From Zea mays (lineage: Eukaryota > Streptophyta > Magnoliopsida > Poales > Poaceae): a DNA stretch of 64,000 bases. Shown here piece after piece: positions 34,634-44,629 of the stretch. The DNA lies in the NCBI RefSeq assembly GCF_902167145.1, contig NC_050098.1, forward strand, positions 80,888,207 to 80,952,206, given 5' to 3'. Numbering within the stretch: the stretch's first letter is position 1; each line of letters begins with the position of its first letter. Below the pieces are notes generated by a model. It made no database searches, was not told the origin of the DNA, and was given only the letters and a program-made list of their open reading frames with translations. A program made the translations under genes and the position numbers.

Positions 34634-36879
34634 CCTTCCCAAGCGCGCCCCACTTCGCCCCGCACTCACCCTCACCGGCCAGCCACTTCCCCTTAGCTCC
34701 GGCGAGCTTAATTCCGCCCGCCATTGCCGCCAGAGCTTCGGCCACCGTGGCCAGCCCACCCCAGCCATCTTCCGGGCAAGCCAGTGCTTCGGCTAGCTCC
34801 GCCAGTAGCCCGTGAAGCTTGCCAAGCCCTCGGACCCGACCGGACTTCACCGGAGGCCCGAGATCAACCTCACCGGACTTCGGTCTTACACCGCCGCGCG
34901 TGGACCGAGCTATCCAGTGAGTTTCTGCCCAATTCCTTTCGCTCATGTCTTCTCTGGCATCCCGTGGACCTCCCTGACCTATTTAATTGAACTACCTCGC
35001 CGTGACCAGGCCGGTCTCCTCACCGCCGACGAGCATCCCCGCCTGCGCGCGTGGACCGACCGACTCCGGCCATCTCCGACGGCGTTCCGCACACCGTTGT
35101 GATCCCCGCGACCTCCCCTTCATCCTCGACCACTTCACCAGAACAGTCTCGCCGCCGGTAAGCCCCTCCGCCCTTTTCTTCGCCGCGGCTACTGTTTAAG
35201 GTAGAAGAAGGACCTCGGGTTAGGTTCTGTAGAACCCGAGGGGTTTTCTGTAATGTCAGCGACTCATGTGAATAGTAACCTAAGGACTGATTCGCGAGGA
35301 AAACTTAGAAAACCGCCAGGGACCCCAGTGCAAAGTGGATTTCCATTAATCAATTCTGTTATTCTTTTTAAAATGACCAGAGAACTTAGAAAATCCATAA
35401 CTTGATGAAATCTTAATAAAAAGTTGTCAAACCAATTTTGCTAGCTCTGGAATATTGTAATCTGTCATTTAAAAATAGTGAACCCTATGCTTTCTGTTCT
35501 AAATTATAGAGTTTAAAATTAAAAACAGAAACCCCCTAAACCTTGTTTAATTAAGGAAAATTAGTTTTTCTTTTGTGCTGAGCTTAAGAAAATTTGTAGA
35601 TGTTTATACCTTGTTTAGACACTGTTTAAAAATAGTGGGAACCCCAGCATTGGAAAATATGATGTAGTTATTCATTTAAAGCTATTTTGTCCAAAACTTA
35701 GAGAAAATCAGAAAGGCCTTAGAAATTAATGAACAGTGATTAATAATATTTTTCCTAGTTTACTTATGCAACAGAGAACCTAGGAAAAATGCAGAGACCA
35801 TTAATTTGGACCAGTTTTTAATTAAGATGCTTTAATTAGCCTTATATAGACTGAAAATCAATTATTAGAATTGCAAAACTATAACCAAAGTGATTAATAA
35901 AAATCCAGTGAACTTATAACCACCAGAGCCCCACTACAAAAATACAGAGCACCCCAGCCCAACTCTTTAAAGAAGGAAATTAAATGCAAAGTGATAATAA
36001 GGCATTTTCCAAATAAATCATGAACAACCCCTATTGATGTGATAATGGGCAACCAAAAATTAGCTAAGTCCCTGAGGAGACAATCCACCAGAGAAAAATG
36101 CAAACCCATGAAGAAGTAGTAAACTCATACCTTTTGCTAGTGATTAAAGAGAAAGACCACTTAATTCAAATAATGCAAACCACCCCTTCCCTTAAGCAAA
36201 AAGAAGCCAAACTTCAGAATGATTGCTCTTGCACAAAATAATAACCAAGAAAAATAAGAACTCTGTTGTTTGATGTTTTTCAAATATAGTGGTAGTAGAA
36301 AGCACCTATTTGGCTAGAAACTTGAGAAAACCATAAGAAAATAATTAAAAGGTATTAATGGCTAAAAATTTGTATCAAGTAATGTTATGACACCTAAAAG
36401 TCAGCAAAAATGAGTTTTAAAGAATTACCCACTGTTAAATAATAGTTGTAGTTCAAAGCACCCCCTTCTGCCCTAAAATTTGGTAATTTTGTCCAGAGAA
36501 AACCATTCACCTTCTGACCCCCAAATTTTGTGACAGAGAATCATACACCAGTAACAAGCCACTGTAATTTTTGCAGAATTTTTGGAATTTTATAAAAGCA
36601 ACTTGTAGTTCAAACCTACTCCAAAACATTAAAAGAATAAAAGGAAGGAATGAACCTCATCCCAATGAGTCTAACTTGAGAACTTACCAATTCTCCCTAA
36701 GACTTAAAAATAATTCAGTGGAACCCCAAAAAAAATAAAACTACCACTTACCTTAGCTAAGTTTAACCCAATTTACCAAGTATACCACCCAAGGGTTTTA
36801 CATAAGTAAAGTTAACTTGTTTAAACTCAAAAGATCATACCCCTTTAAAGTTGTAATTTCTAAAAGCACATATCATATC

Positions 36880-38126
36880 ATGCATATATCTTACGCATTG
36901 CATTCATTAGATTGTAATCTTGCCGACGGAGAGTACGTGCTCATCCCCGAGCAAGGACCTGTCCAAGAGGAGGACCAGGAGCAGGCTTCAGAGGCTGCTA
37001 TTGAGGATCTCCCCGCAGCCCCAGCAATTGAAGGCAAGCCCCGGTCTTATGCATAACCATGTTATTATATGCTACTTTACTACACTTAATGCTTGTAGGA
37101 TTGCAGTGTGCACTTAAGTGTAGGAGTTGCTTGAAACCTCTAGTTGCATGAACTTAGGATTCCTTTTTGAGATGAATACTAGTATGCTAGGTCGAGTAGC
37201 TGCTTGCTAATCAGGATCTCGGTAGAAGTCGAGTGATTTTTCTAGCACTCGCGCGAGGTCAGGAATTGATTGTATTCATCTTGATAATGGGATTTATGTT
37301 GGTCTATGGACTTGGATCTAGGGAGGATGCCTTGTCCATGAGACGGGAAAAATGAATTAAGGATTAATGTGTGGATACCTGAGTCAAGCTTTTGAACGTA
37401 CTAAGCACATGCCGGGAAAAATGGTAACCGGTAAACCTAGTACCTGAGTGAAGCCGGGCACGGACTTTATCCCTCATGCGACCTGAGACTGGGTCTCCCA
37501 TGCTAGCTATGGTGGGTACAAGTGCAGTCACTGCACGGCGGCAGCCGGGGTCAGTGGAGCATTGTATGCCAAGGCGGTGAGGCCTGGACGCGAACGGGGA
37601 ATCGATGGGGACGGTTGTCATGTGTGGGGTCGGAGTACCCTGACATGCCGTGTGTTTAGGTTTACCTTGCAAGGTTTTAAAAACTCGATTCGAATCGTCT
37701 GCTTCTCGCAGCTAATGAGACTGCTTGATTCCTTGTACTGCATCGAGTAAGAAGTGAAATGTGGTTATATGAGATAACTTGTTGATTGAACTAATTGATT
37801 GTTACCATGTATGCTTAGAAGGAGCAAATCTAGCTAAGTTAATGATGGCAGAATTTGAAAAGCTAAAATTGACTTTAGAAACAGCTAGTGCTTTTGACAA
37901 ACCAAACCCCTCAGCCAAACAGCTGCATAGTCTAGAGGTAGAGGAGTAGACTCCTCACACCGGTTATGTCTAGCTGAGTATTAGTATACTCAGCCTTGCT
38001 TGTGGCACAATTTTTGCAGGTACCATGCAGGAATTGGTTGATGGTGTGACTTGGCCTACCACCCTGCCACCGGGTTGGACGGTCGAGTGGGATGTTGCTC
38101 CGGCAGGAGAGGAGCATGAGGAGTAG
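36880..38126 (+). CDS. LTR micro-gene in 5' LTR of T (two exons, 86 aa)
   Basis: Exon a 36880-37033 starts with ATG (MHISYALHSLDCNLADGEY..) and continues with a glutamate/glutamine/alanine-rich part ending AIEG. The donor is GAAG|GCAAGC, the GC-AG consensus. The intron is 986 bp and ends TTTTTGCAG (38019). Exon b 38020-38126 gives TMQELVDGVTWPTTLPPG then WTVEWD and an acidic end. The joined length is 261 nt, in frame. Compared with S and M, exon b has no indels, and in the core only silent changes and one E/D change occur among the fixed residues. Unspliced, frame a stops shortly after the donor (..KPRSYA). Function unknown. Confidence 0.55.
37941..37993 (+). other. Two hairpins upstream of the micro-gene acceptor
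   Basis: GAGGAGT-AG-ACTCCTC (37941-37956) and CTGAGTAT-TAGT-ATACTCAG (37974-37993) are perfect inverted repeats. The second ends 26 bases before the acceptor at 38019. Both recur in S and M. X keeps the second as TGAGTAC-GTTT-GTACTCA, 25 bases from its acceptor, with a T-A pair replaced by C-G. That pairing change supports a real stem. Confidence 0.65.
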
Positions 38127-38439
38127 TGGGCTAGGCCTTGCCCATTTCCTCAGTACCGACGACATCGATTATCCGCTGCACTTTAATTTATGAACTTTAT
38201 TTGCTACTCAAAAACTCCGATTTATGTAATAACTCCGTACTTAATTTGAGGTTTCCTGTTTTATTGTATTTCTTCTGTGACTCACCTTCGAGTGAGATTG
38301 TGGGATTTGATCCTGGTTAAGTGGCTTCATCAGACTAGATCTGAGGGACTGACGGGTTATTCCGATTTAAGTGTGTTACGGCCCCTGAGGCGTGACTTAG
38401 GCACTTAAGCTGGAATAATTCGGGCGGTTCTGCCACATC

Positions 38440-38451
38440 TGGTATCGGAGC
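38440..38451 (+). other. Primer binding site, T
   Basis: TGGTATCGGAGC, one base different from the canonical initiator-Met tRNA match, two bases after the LTR end. Confidence 0.85.
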
Positions 38452-38814
38452 AAATTCCACCACAGAGAAGGACAATAAACCATGAATACCGATTTTCAAA
38501 ATCTAAAACTTGCCTAGAAACTACTACGGATCGTCAGGACTAGATCGCTAGACCTAGGACGAAAGGCCTTAGGCATAGAGGGAGAAATAGGTGGCTAATT
38601 AAGTAGGCCCTGTGGGCCAATACTTATATTTTTAAGGATGCCCTAAAAAGGCACCCTATTTTCTTTTGAGAGGCAACGTTTCTTACAGCATGCATGCATT
38701 ATAAAACACAAAGAGGAATTAAAATCTGAGCTAACCCCTTTTCTTTAAAATCATCCGAGCTCTCTTTTTCTTTTTCCTTCCACCATAATCTTTATCTTTG
38801 ATTCCCTTCCGCAG

Positions 38815-39690
38815 ATGAATTCACCCACCCCCACCAGTGGAGGAGACTCTCGTTTCATTTCTGACTTCCTTTCTCGCGATGGCTTTCCCTCCATCTTGTG
38901 GGAAGTGCTTAACTCCGCCTGTTACCCTACGCCCCCTTTGTACACAGTGCAGTTGTATGAGGAGCATCGGGTACCTCGTTGTCGGGTCTGGCTAACTTTG
39001 GAGGCTCATCCCCTTCAGCCGGGTTGGCGTTCTCTTGACTCTGAGACGATTGGACTCAGGACGGACGATACCGTTGAGGCAGCAGCCATGAAGACTCTGA
39101 CGACTTTCTGTGGCTACCATCCCCTGGAGATGGTGATGCACCCCTTGGGACTCTTCCCTGCTGAGAAGAAGGATGATCCCATGTGGTGTAACCGCGTGAG
39201 CCATGTGAAGAATGTGTGGGCAATGTATCCTGACTTGGTTGGGAGGGTCACTGTTCAGTGCATGAGTGCGCTGTACAGCCTTCAGGCCCTTCAGAGCGAT
39301 GCTATGACACTTCTTGCTAACACCGCTCAGACTGCCAAGCTCACTCTCGACAGTCGGGAAGATTTTGTGGTCGACCTATCCACAGAGTTGGTGGAGAAGG
39401 ATCTGCAAGTGGAAAGGCTGAGCCAGCGTATCGCTACCCTGGAGCAGCAAGTGGAGATCCGAGACAACACTATTGATGTCTTGGAGAACCAGCTTCACGA
39501 TGTGCAGAGGGAACTCGAGGAAGCCAATGACCACTTGGACATGCACCACCTGGAGATGGAGGCCAATGAAGCAGGAAGCGAGGGAGAAGAGGCTCCCGAG
39601 GAGCTAGGACCAGCCCCTGGTGCCAATGGGACTACCTCCGCGATGCCTCCTTCACCCGTATCCAGTGTCGCTTCCACCGCTCAGGGTTAA
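38815..39690 (+). CDS. Pre-gag protein of T (291 aa)
   Basis: A complete ATG-to-TAA frame between the LTR and gag, on the sense strand. Its ATG is immediately preceded by CCCTTCCGCAG, a strong splice-acceptor sequence. Residues 20-100 carry DGFP, then beta-like strands and an alanine-rich helix (AAAMKTLTTFC). Residues 175-245 form a heptad-like coiled coil (LVEKDLQVERLSQRIATLEQ..). The end is acidic then Pro/Ser/Thr-rich. The related, broken frame in X (22822-23852) shows the gene belongs to this element group and is not chance. Role unknown; an RNA-binding or assembly function is a guess from the fold-like pattern and coiled coil. Confidence 0.75.
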   Translation: MNSPTPTSGGDSRFISDFLSRDGFPSILWEVLNSACYPTPPLYTVQLYEEHRVPRCRVWLTLEAHPLQPGWRSLDSETIGLRTDDTVEAAAMKTLTTFCGYHPLEMVMHPLGLFPAEKKDDPMWCNRVSHVKNVWAMYPDLVGRVTVQCMSALYSLQALQSDAMTLLANTAQTAKLTLDSREDFVVDLSTELVEKDLQVERLSQRIATLEQQVEIRDNTIDVLENQLHDVQRELEEANDHLDMHHLEMEANEAGSEGEEAPEELGPAPGANGTTSAMPPSPVSSVASTAQG

Positions 39691-39947
39691 GCAGTCGCTT
39701 CGACGTTTTTAGGCGGATAGAAACCTATGCGAGCTTAGTAGTATCACATTTTGGACTAGGCTTGTGGGTACCTTCCCCTGATTAATGTAACCCTGTAAAC
39801 TTTTGATATCTGTGGGATCCTTGTCACCGTGTTATCTTCATTTCGAACCTAATATTATGATTATGGCATTTTCCTTCCATATGAGATGATATCTTGTCGT
39901 TCGGAAATGTGAGTTGGGATAACAATGGCGACAATCTCTGTTTTCAG

Positions 39948-42900
39948 ATGGCAGCTAGGCAGCGTCGCGGGCAGAATGAGCAAGCTCCCCCGCCACCTCC
40001 CCCAGCTCCCACAGTGCAGGAGCTGATGGCCCAGCAGAATGAGATTCTGCGACAGCTCTTGCAGCGCCAGCCCCACCCTCAGCATCATGGTGGAGGCCAG
40101 CATCAGCGACCTCCGGCTATGGCAACATACCAGGAGTTTCTGAGCACGCAGCCGCCCTTGTTCACCAAGGCAGAGGATCCGTTGGACGCCGACGTATGGC
40201 TTCGCGTCGTCGAGTCCAAGTTTCCCCTCCTCACAGGAGACTGCCCTGATGAGGCCAAGGCTCGCTTCGCCGCACAGCAGCTTCGCGGCCCTGCTCGGAC
40301 TTGGTGGGACCACTTCCGTGCTATGCTCCCCGCTGATCGTGAAGTATCTTGGGAGGAATTCAAGACTGCCTTCAGAGGACACCACATTCCAGCTGGCATT
40401 CTTGATCGGAAGTTGAATGAATTTCTGGCCCTTAATCAAGGAACCCGCACGGTACTGCAGTATGCGCAAGCCTTCAACGACTTATGCCAGTATGCAGGGT
40501 ATCATGCTGATTCTGATGAAAAGAAGAGGGATCGCTTCCGCAGGGGTCTCAATACCAAGCTGCGGGAACGACTCAACACTGTCGGGACTGATAGCTTCAA
40601 TGAGTTGGTCAACATGGCCATCTCTCAGGAGGATTGCATTGTTGCTCACCGGGCAGAGAAGAAGAGAAAGGCACCAATGGCAGCACCATCCGCTCAGGCT
40701 CAGAGGTTCTGGATTGTTTCTCACAATCAGAGCAGGGGTTTTCAGCAGCAGGCAGGCAGATGGGTGATCAGGCCACCTCAGCAGCAGCAGCAGCCGGCAC
40801 CCAACCGCTATCCAGCTCCCGCCCCAAGGAACAATCAGCCTCCGCAGCAGCAGCAGTTCCGCCAGGGCAATGGGAACAAGTGTTTCACTTGTGGCAATGT
40901 GGGCCACTATGCCAAGAATTGTCCCAGGAACCAGCAGAGGCAGATGCCAGCACCAAATCAAGACAAGGGAAGAAAGCAGAAGGTGCAAGTCAGGCAAGGG
41001 AAGCTCAACTTCACTGCTCTAGAGGAAGTGCCAGAAGGAGCTCCTATCATGACCGGTACCTTTTCAGTTTATAATCAACCTGCTTTAATTCTGTTTGATT
41101 CTGGTGCATCTCATAGTTTCATTAGCCAAAAGTTCAGTGCTAATTGCAAACTGCCATTCTCTCACTCAAAAGGGTCATTCGTGATAGTCACACCTGGGGG
41201 TAAAATTGCAACTAATCAATTAAACCAAAGTGTGCCTATTCAAATGGGAAGCCACATTATCAAAACCACTCTTCTTGTATTGGGATTGGAAAATGTGGAC
41301 ATTATTCTAGGAGCAAATTGGATGACCTTGCACCAAGTTGTGCTTGATGTAGCCAGTCGTACCGTGGAAGTTAATTCTCCTTTCTGCGGGAATTTCACTT
41401 TGATTCTGCCTAGTCAGGGTTCTTCTCAGTCATGTGCTTTCTCTATGACGGAGTTACCCCTGAAGAAGATCCCAATGGTCTGTGAGTATGCAGATGTCTT
41501 TCCTGATGAATTGCCGGGAATGCCACCGGACCGGGATATTGAATTCGCCATCGAGTTGCAACCGGGAACGGCCCCAATTTCCAAGAGGCCCTACCGAATG
41601 TCACCCGCTGAGTTGGCAGAGTTGAAGAAGCAGTTGCAAGAGTTGCTGGATAAGGGATTCATTCGCCCAAGCACTTCGCCTTGGGGATGTCCAGCACTGT
41701 TTGTGAAGAAGAAGGATGAAAGCTTGAGGCTGTGTATAGACTACCGCCCTCTTAATGCGGTAACTATCAAGAACAAGTATCCTTTGCCTCGTATTGATGT
41801 TCTCTTTGACCAGTTGGTCGGAGCCAAGGTGTTTTCCAAGATAGACCTTCGCTCTGGCTACCATCAGATCAAAATACGAGCAAGTGATATTCCGAAGACG
41901 GCATTCTCAACCAGATATGGGCTATATGAATTCTTGGTGATGTCATTCGGGCTGACAAATGCACCAGCATATTTCATGTATCTGATGAATTCTGTTTTTA
42001 TGCTGGAATTGGACAAGTTCGTGGTGGTTTTCATCGATGATATCCTGGTGTACTCAAAGAACGAAGAAGAACATGCCGGGCATTTGCATGTAGTGCTTCA
42101 ACGTCTGCGAGAGCACCACCTTTATGCCAAGCTATCCAAGTGTGATTTTTGGCTAAAGGAAATCAAATTCTTGGGTCACACTATCTCTCAGGCTGGAATA
42201 GCTGTTGATCCTGACAAAGTGCAAGAGGTGATGAACTGGAGGCCACCAACGACTGTTCGCCAGATTCGGAGTTTTCTGGGATTGGCTGGTTATTACCGAA
42301 GATTTATTCCGGACTTCTCTCGAATTGCGAAGCCTATTACTGAGTTGCTGAAGAAAGAAGTCAAATTTGTGTGGAGTCAGAAGTGCGAAGAAGCCTTCCA
42401 TGCATTAAGGCAGCATCTGACCACAGCACCAGTATTAGCGCAACCCGACATCAGCAAGCCTTTTGATGTATATTGTGATGCCTCTGGCACCGGGCTAGGT
42501 TGTGTCTTGATGCAAGAGAACCGAGTCATTGCTTATGCCTCAAGAGCACTCTGGCCTCATGAGCAAAATTATCCCACTCATGACCTTGAGTTAGCAGCAG
42601 TGGTTCATGCATTGAAGATGTGGAGGCACTATCTAATGGGAACCCACTGCAACATCTTCACTGATCATAAGAGCCTTAAGTACATTTTTACTCAGGCTGA
42701 TCTCAACATGAGGCAGAGAAGATGGCTAGAGCTGATCAAGGATTATGACCTGGAGGTACATTATCACCCAGGGAAAGCTAATGTGGTAGCAGATGCCTTG
42801 AGTCGGAAGTTGCAATGCAATTGTATTCTGATGGATTCTCGCATTAACACCTTGTGTGATGAGTTGAGCAAGATGCAAATTGAAGTGATTTCTTCTGGTT

Positions 42901-44378
42901 CTTTGTCTCAAATGGCTGTTGAGCCAGCTTTGCAAGACCAGATTATCATGGCCCAGCTCAGTGACAAGGGAGTGCAGATTATTAAGAAGAATCTCCATCA
43001 GAAGGTTGAGAAGTATAATTGTTTCCGCCAGGATGAGAAAGGTGTGTTATGGTTCAAAAGCAGATTGGTGATTCCTAAGGACCGGGATCTCAAGAGGAAA
43101 ATTTTGGATGAGGCTCATCTCTCCAAATTCTCTATGCATCCGGGAAGCACCAAGATGTACCATGATTTGAAGCTTTTGTACTGGTGGACCAGAATGAAGA
43201 GGGAGATAGCCCAGTATGTATCAGAGAGTGATACCTGTCAGAGGATTAAGGCAAGCCACTTGAAGTCCGCTGGAGCCTTGCAACCACTGTCCGTACCTTC
43301 GTGGAAGTGGGACGACATCAGCATGGATTTCATTGTGGGTCTGCCCAACACCTCTCGTCATCATGATTCGATTTGGGTTATTGTGGACCGATGGACGAAA
43401 GTAGCACATTTCCTTCCTGTGCACACCACTGATAAGGCTCAGAAATATGCAGAATTGTATATTGACCGGATCGTGTGTTTGCATGGATTACCTCGGACCA
43501 TTGTTTCTGACCGAGGAGCCCAATTTGTTGCCAGATTTTGGGAACAATTGCAAGAGTCTTTGGGAACCAAGCTAATCAGGAGTTCAGCTTACCACCCACA
43601 GACTGATGGTCAGACGGAAAGGGTAAACCAGATTCTGGAGGATATGCTGAGAGCTTGTGCGATCGATTGTGGAAAGAACTGGGATAAGCACCTCTCCTTG
43701 GCAGAGTTTGCTTATAACAATAGTTATCAATCCAGCCTAAAGATGGCACCTTTTGAAGCTCTCTATGGAAGAAGGTGCAGGACACCACTCAATTGGTCTC
43801 AGCCTGGTGAAAGAGAAGTTTTTGGACCTGACTTAGTGGCTGAAGCCGAAAGGAAGGTCAAGCTAATCAGGAAGAATCTAGAAGCTGCTCAGGCCAGGCA
43901 GAAGAGCTATCATGATAGAAGAAGGAAACCTCTCCAATTCGAGGTGGGAAGTTTTGTATACCTCAAGGTATCACCCACCAAGGGAGTGCAGAGGTTTGGG
44001 ATCAAAGGCAAGCTAGCCCCTCGTTACATTGGACCTTATGAGATCATAAAAGCATGTGGACCCGTGGCATACAAGCTGAAGTTACCTTCAAGGATGTCTG
44101 CCATTCACAGTGTATTCCATGTATCTCAGCTGAAGAAGTGTGTTCGATTGCCGACTGAGATCATAGCAGAGCCAGAATTGGAGATAGAGCCAGATCTCTC
44201 GTACCAAGAGTACCCCTCCAAGGTTCTGGATTGCAAAGAAAGATCAACTCGGGCTAAATCAATCAAGATGTTCAAGGTCCAGTGGAGTAATCACTCAGAG
44301 GAGGAAGCTACTTGGGAAACCGAGGAATTCTTAAGATCCAACTTCCCCGATTGCCTACCTAAGGAAGCTGGTACGTAA
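39948..44378 (+). CDS. Gag-Pol polyprotein of T with chromodomain (1476 aa)
   Basis: The start is the ATG of [12 protein letters not shown], preceded by TCTGTTTTCAG, another acceptor-like site. Domains by residue: gag capsid region about 80-260; zinc knuckle [14 protein letters not shown] 312-325; protease FDSGAS with D384; reverse transcriptase with FIDD 695-698; RNase H starting YCDASGTG 842; integrase HPG zinc region near 1065; catalytic D1127, D1188, E1224 (D-D35-E); C-terminal chromodomain about 1405-1465 (YPSKVLD..FKVQW..EATWE). The frame has no stop or shift. One oddity: the integrase zinc finger reads SESDTC where the family has CxxC, so the first cysteine is serine. The chromodomain is known to steer this lineage to heterochromatin. 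Confidence 0.95.
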   Translation: MAARQRRGQNEQAPPPPPPAPTVQELMAQQNEILRQLLQRQPHPQHHGGGQHQRPPAMATYQEFLSTQPPLFTKAEDPLDADVWLRVVESKFPLLTGDCPDEAKARFAAQQLRGPARTWWDHFRAMLPADREVSWEEFKTAFRGHHIPAGILDRKLNEFLALNQGTRTVLQYAQAFNDLCQYAGYHADSDEKKRDRFRRGLNTKLRERLNTVGTDSFNELVNMAISQEDCIVAHRAEKKRKAPMAAPSAQAQRFWIVSHNQSRGFQQQAGRWVIRPPQQQQQPAPNRYPAPAPRNNQPPQQQQFRQGNGNKCFTCGNVGHYAKNCPRNQQRQMPAPNQDKGRKQKVQVRQGKLNFTALEEVPEGAPIMTGTFSVYNQPALILFDSGASHSFISQKFSANCKLPFSHSKGSFVIVTPGGKIATNQLNQSVPIQMGSHIIKTTLLVLGLENVDIILGANWMTLHQVVLDVASRTVEVNSPFCGNFTLILPSQGSSQSCAFSMTELPLKKIPMVCEYADVFPDELPGMPPDRDIEFAIELQPGTAPISKRPYRMSPAELAELKKQLQELLDKGFIRPSTSPWGCPALFVKKKDESLRLCIDYRPLNAVTIKNKYPLPRIDVLFDQLVGAKVFSKIDLRSGYHQIKIRASDIPKTAFSTRYGLYEFLVMSFGLTNAPAYFMYLMNSVFMLELDKFVVVFIDDILVYSKNEEEHAGHLHVVLQRLREHHLYAKLSKCDFWLKEIKFLGHTISQAGIAVDPDKVQEVMNWRPPTTVRQIRSFLGLAGYYRRFIPDFSRIAKPITELLKKEVKFVWSQKCEEAFHALRQHLTTAPVLAQPDISKPFDVYCDASGTGLGCVLMQENRVIAYASRALWPHEQNYPTHDLELAAVVHALKMWRHYLMGTHCNIFTDHKSLKYIFTQADLNMRQRRWLELIKDYDLEVHYHPGKANVVADALSRKLQCNCILMDSRINTLCDELSKMQIEVISSGSLSQMAVEPALQDQIIMAQLSDKGVQIIKKNLHQKVEKYNCFRQDEKGVLWFKSRLVIPKDRDLKRKILDEAHLSKFSMHPGSTKMYHDLKLLYWWTRMKREIAQYVSESDTCQRIKASHLKSAGALQPLSVPSWKWDDISMDFIVGLPNTSRHHDSIWVIVDRWTKVAHFLPVHTTDKAQKYAELYIDRIVCLHGLPRTIVSDRGAQFVARFWEQLQESLGTKLIRSSAYHPQTDGQTERVNQILEDMLRACAIDCGKNWDKHLSLAEFAYNNSYQSSLKMAPFEALYGRRCRTPLNWSQPGEREVFGPDLVAEAERKVKLIRKNLEAAQARQKSYHDRRRKPLQFEVGSFVYLKVSPTKGVQRFGIKGKLAPRYIGPYEIIKACGPVAYKLKLPSRMSAIHSVFHVSQLKKCVRLPTEIIAEPELEIEPDLSYQEYPSKVLDCKERSTRAKSIKMFKVQWSNHSEEEATWETEEFLRSNFPDCLPKEAGT

Positions 44379-44594
44379 TCACCCCCAACCCCTTCCCCTG
44401 CCTTTCGAATCTAATTTCCAAAAATATGATCTTAATCCAGAATGAAGTAACTATAAAGTAAAACTTAAAAAGACTTCCTTCTGAAGTTGCAAAGAGAATG
44501 TCATTCGAAGAGCAGTTTTGCCCTAATAATAACAATCATCACACTTTTCCCTATCAGTCTCACCCTTCGCTTCACCCCGGGAGGACTCTGGCCC

Positions 44595-44629
44595 GAATCT
44601 CGGGACGAGATTCCTTTAAGGGGGAAGGC
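44595..44629 (+). other. Hairpin and polypurine tract of T
   Basis: GAATCTCG-GGA-CGAGATTC (44595-44613) is directly followed by CTTTAAGGGGGAAGGC ending at the 3' LTR. The purine tract primes plus-strand synthesis. The same hairpin occurs at the same place in X (25691-25710), although the internal regions are otherwise different. Confidence 0.8.

Larger units (their letters stand above)
33755..38437 (+). repeat. 5' LTR of T
   Basis: TG..CA ends. TATAAAG at 34627-34633 lies at the end of a GC-rich block. A GC-rich leader ends CCGCCG|GTAAGCC at 35158, followed by 1.7 kb of AT-rich intron-like sequence and the two-exon reading frame (36880-38126). Hairpins lie at 37941-37956 and 37974-37993. Nearly 3.8 kb of LTR lies downstream of the TATA box, unusually long. 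Confidence 0.95.

Noticed and set aside
34246..35102. Several Arg/Ala/Pro-rich frames around the TATA box of T
   Set aside because: Same GC-rich artefact on both strands; not kept between S and T, and upstream of or across the presumed start site.
40103..40997. Minus-strand frames opposite T gag
   Set aside because: Shadows of a confirmed, complete gag-pol frame.
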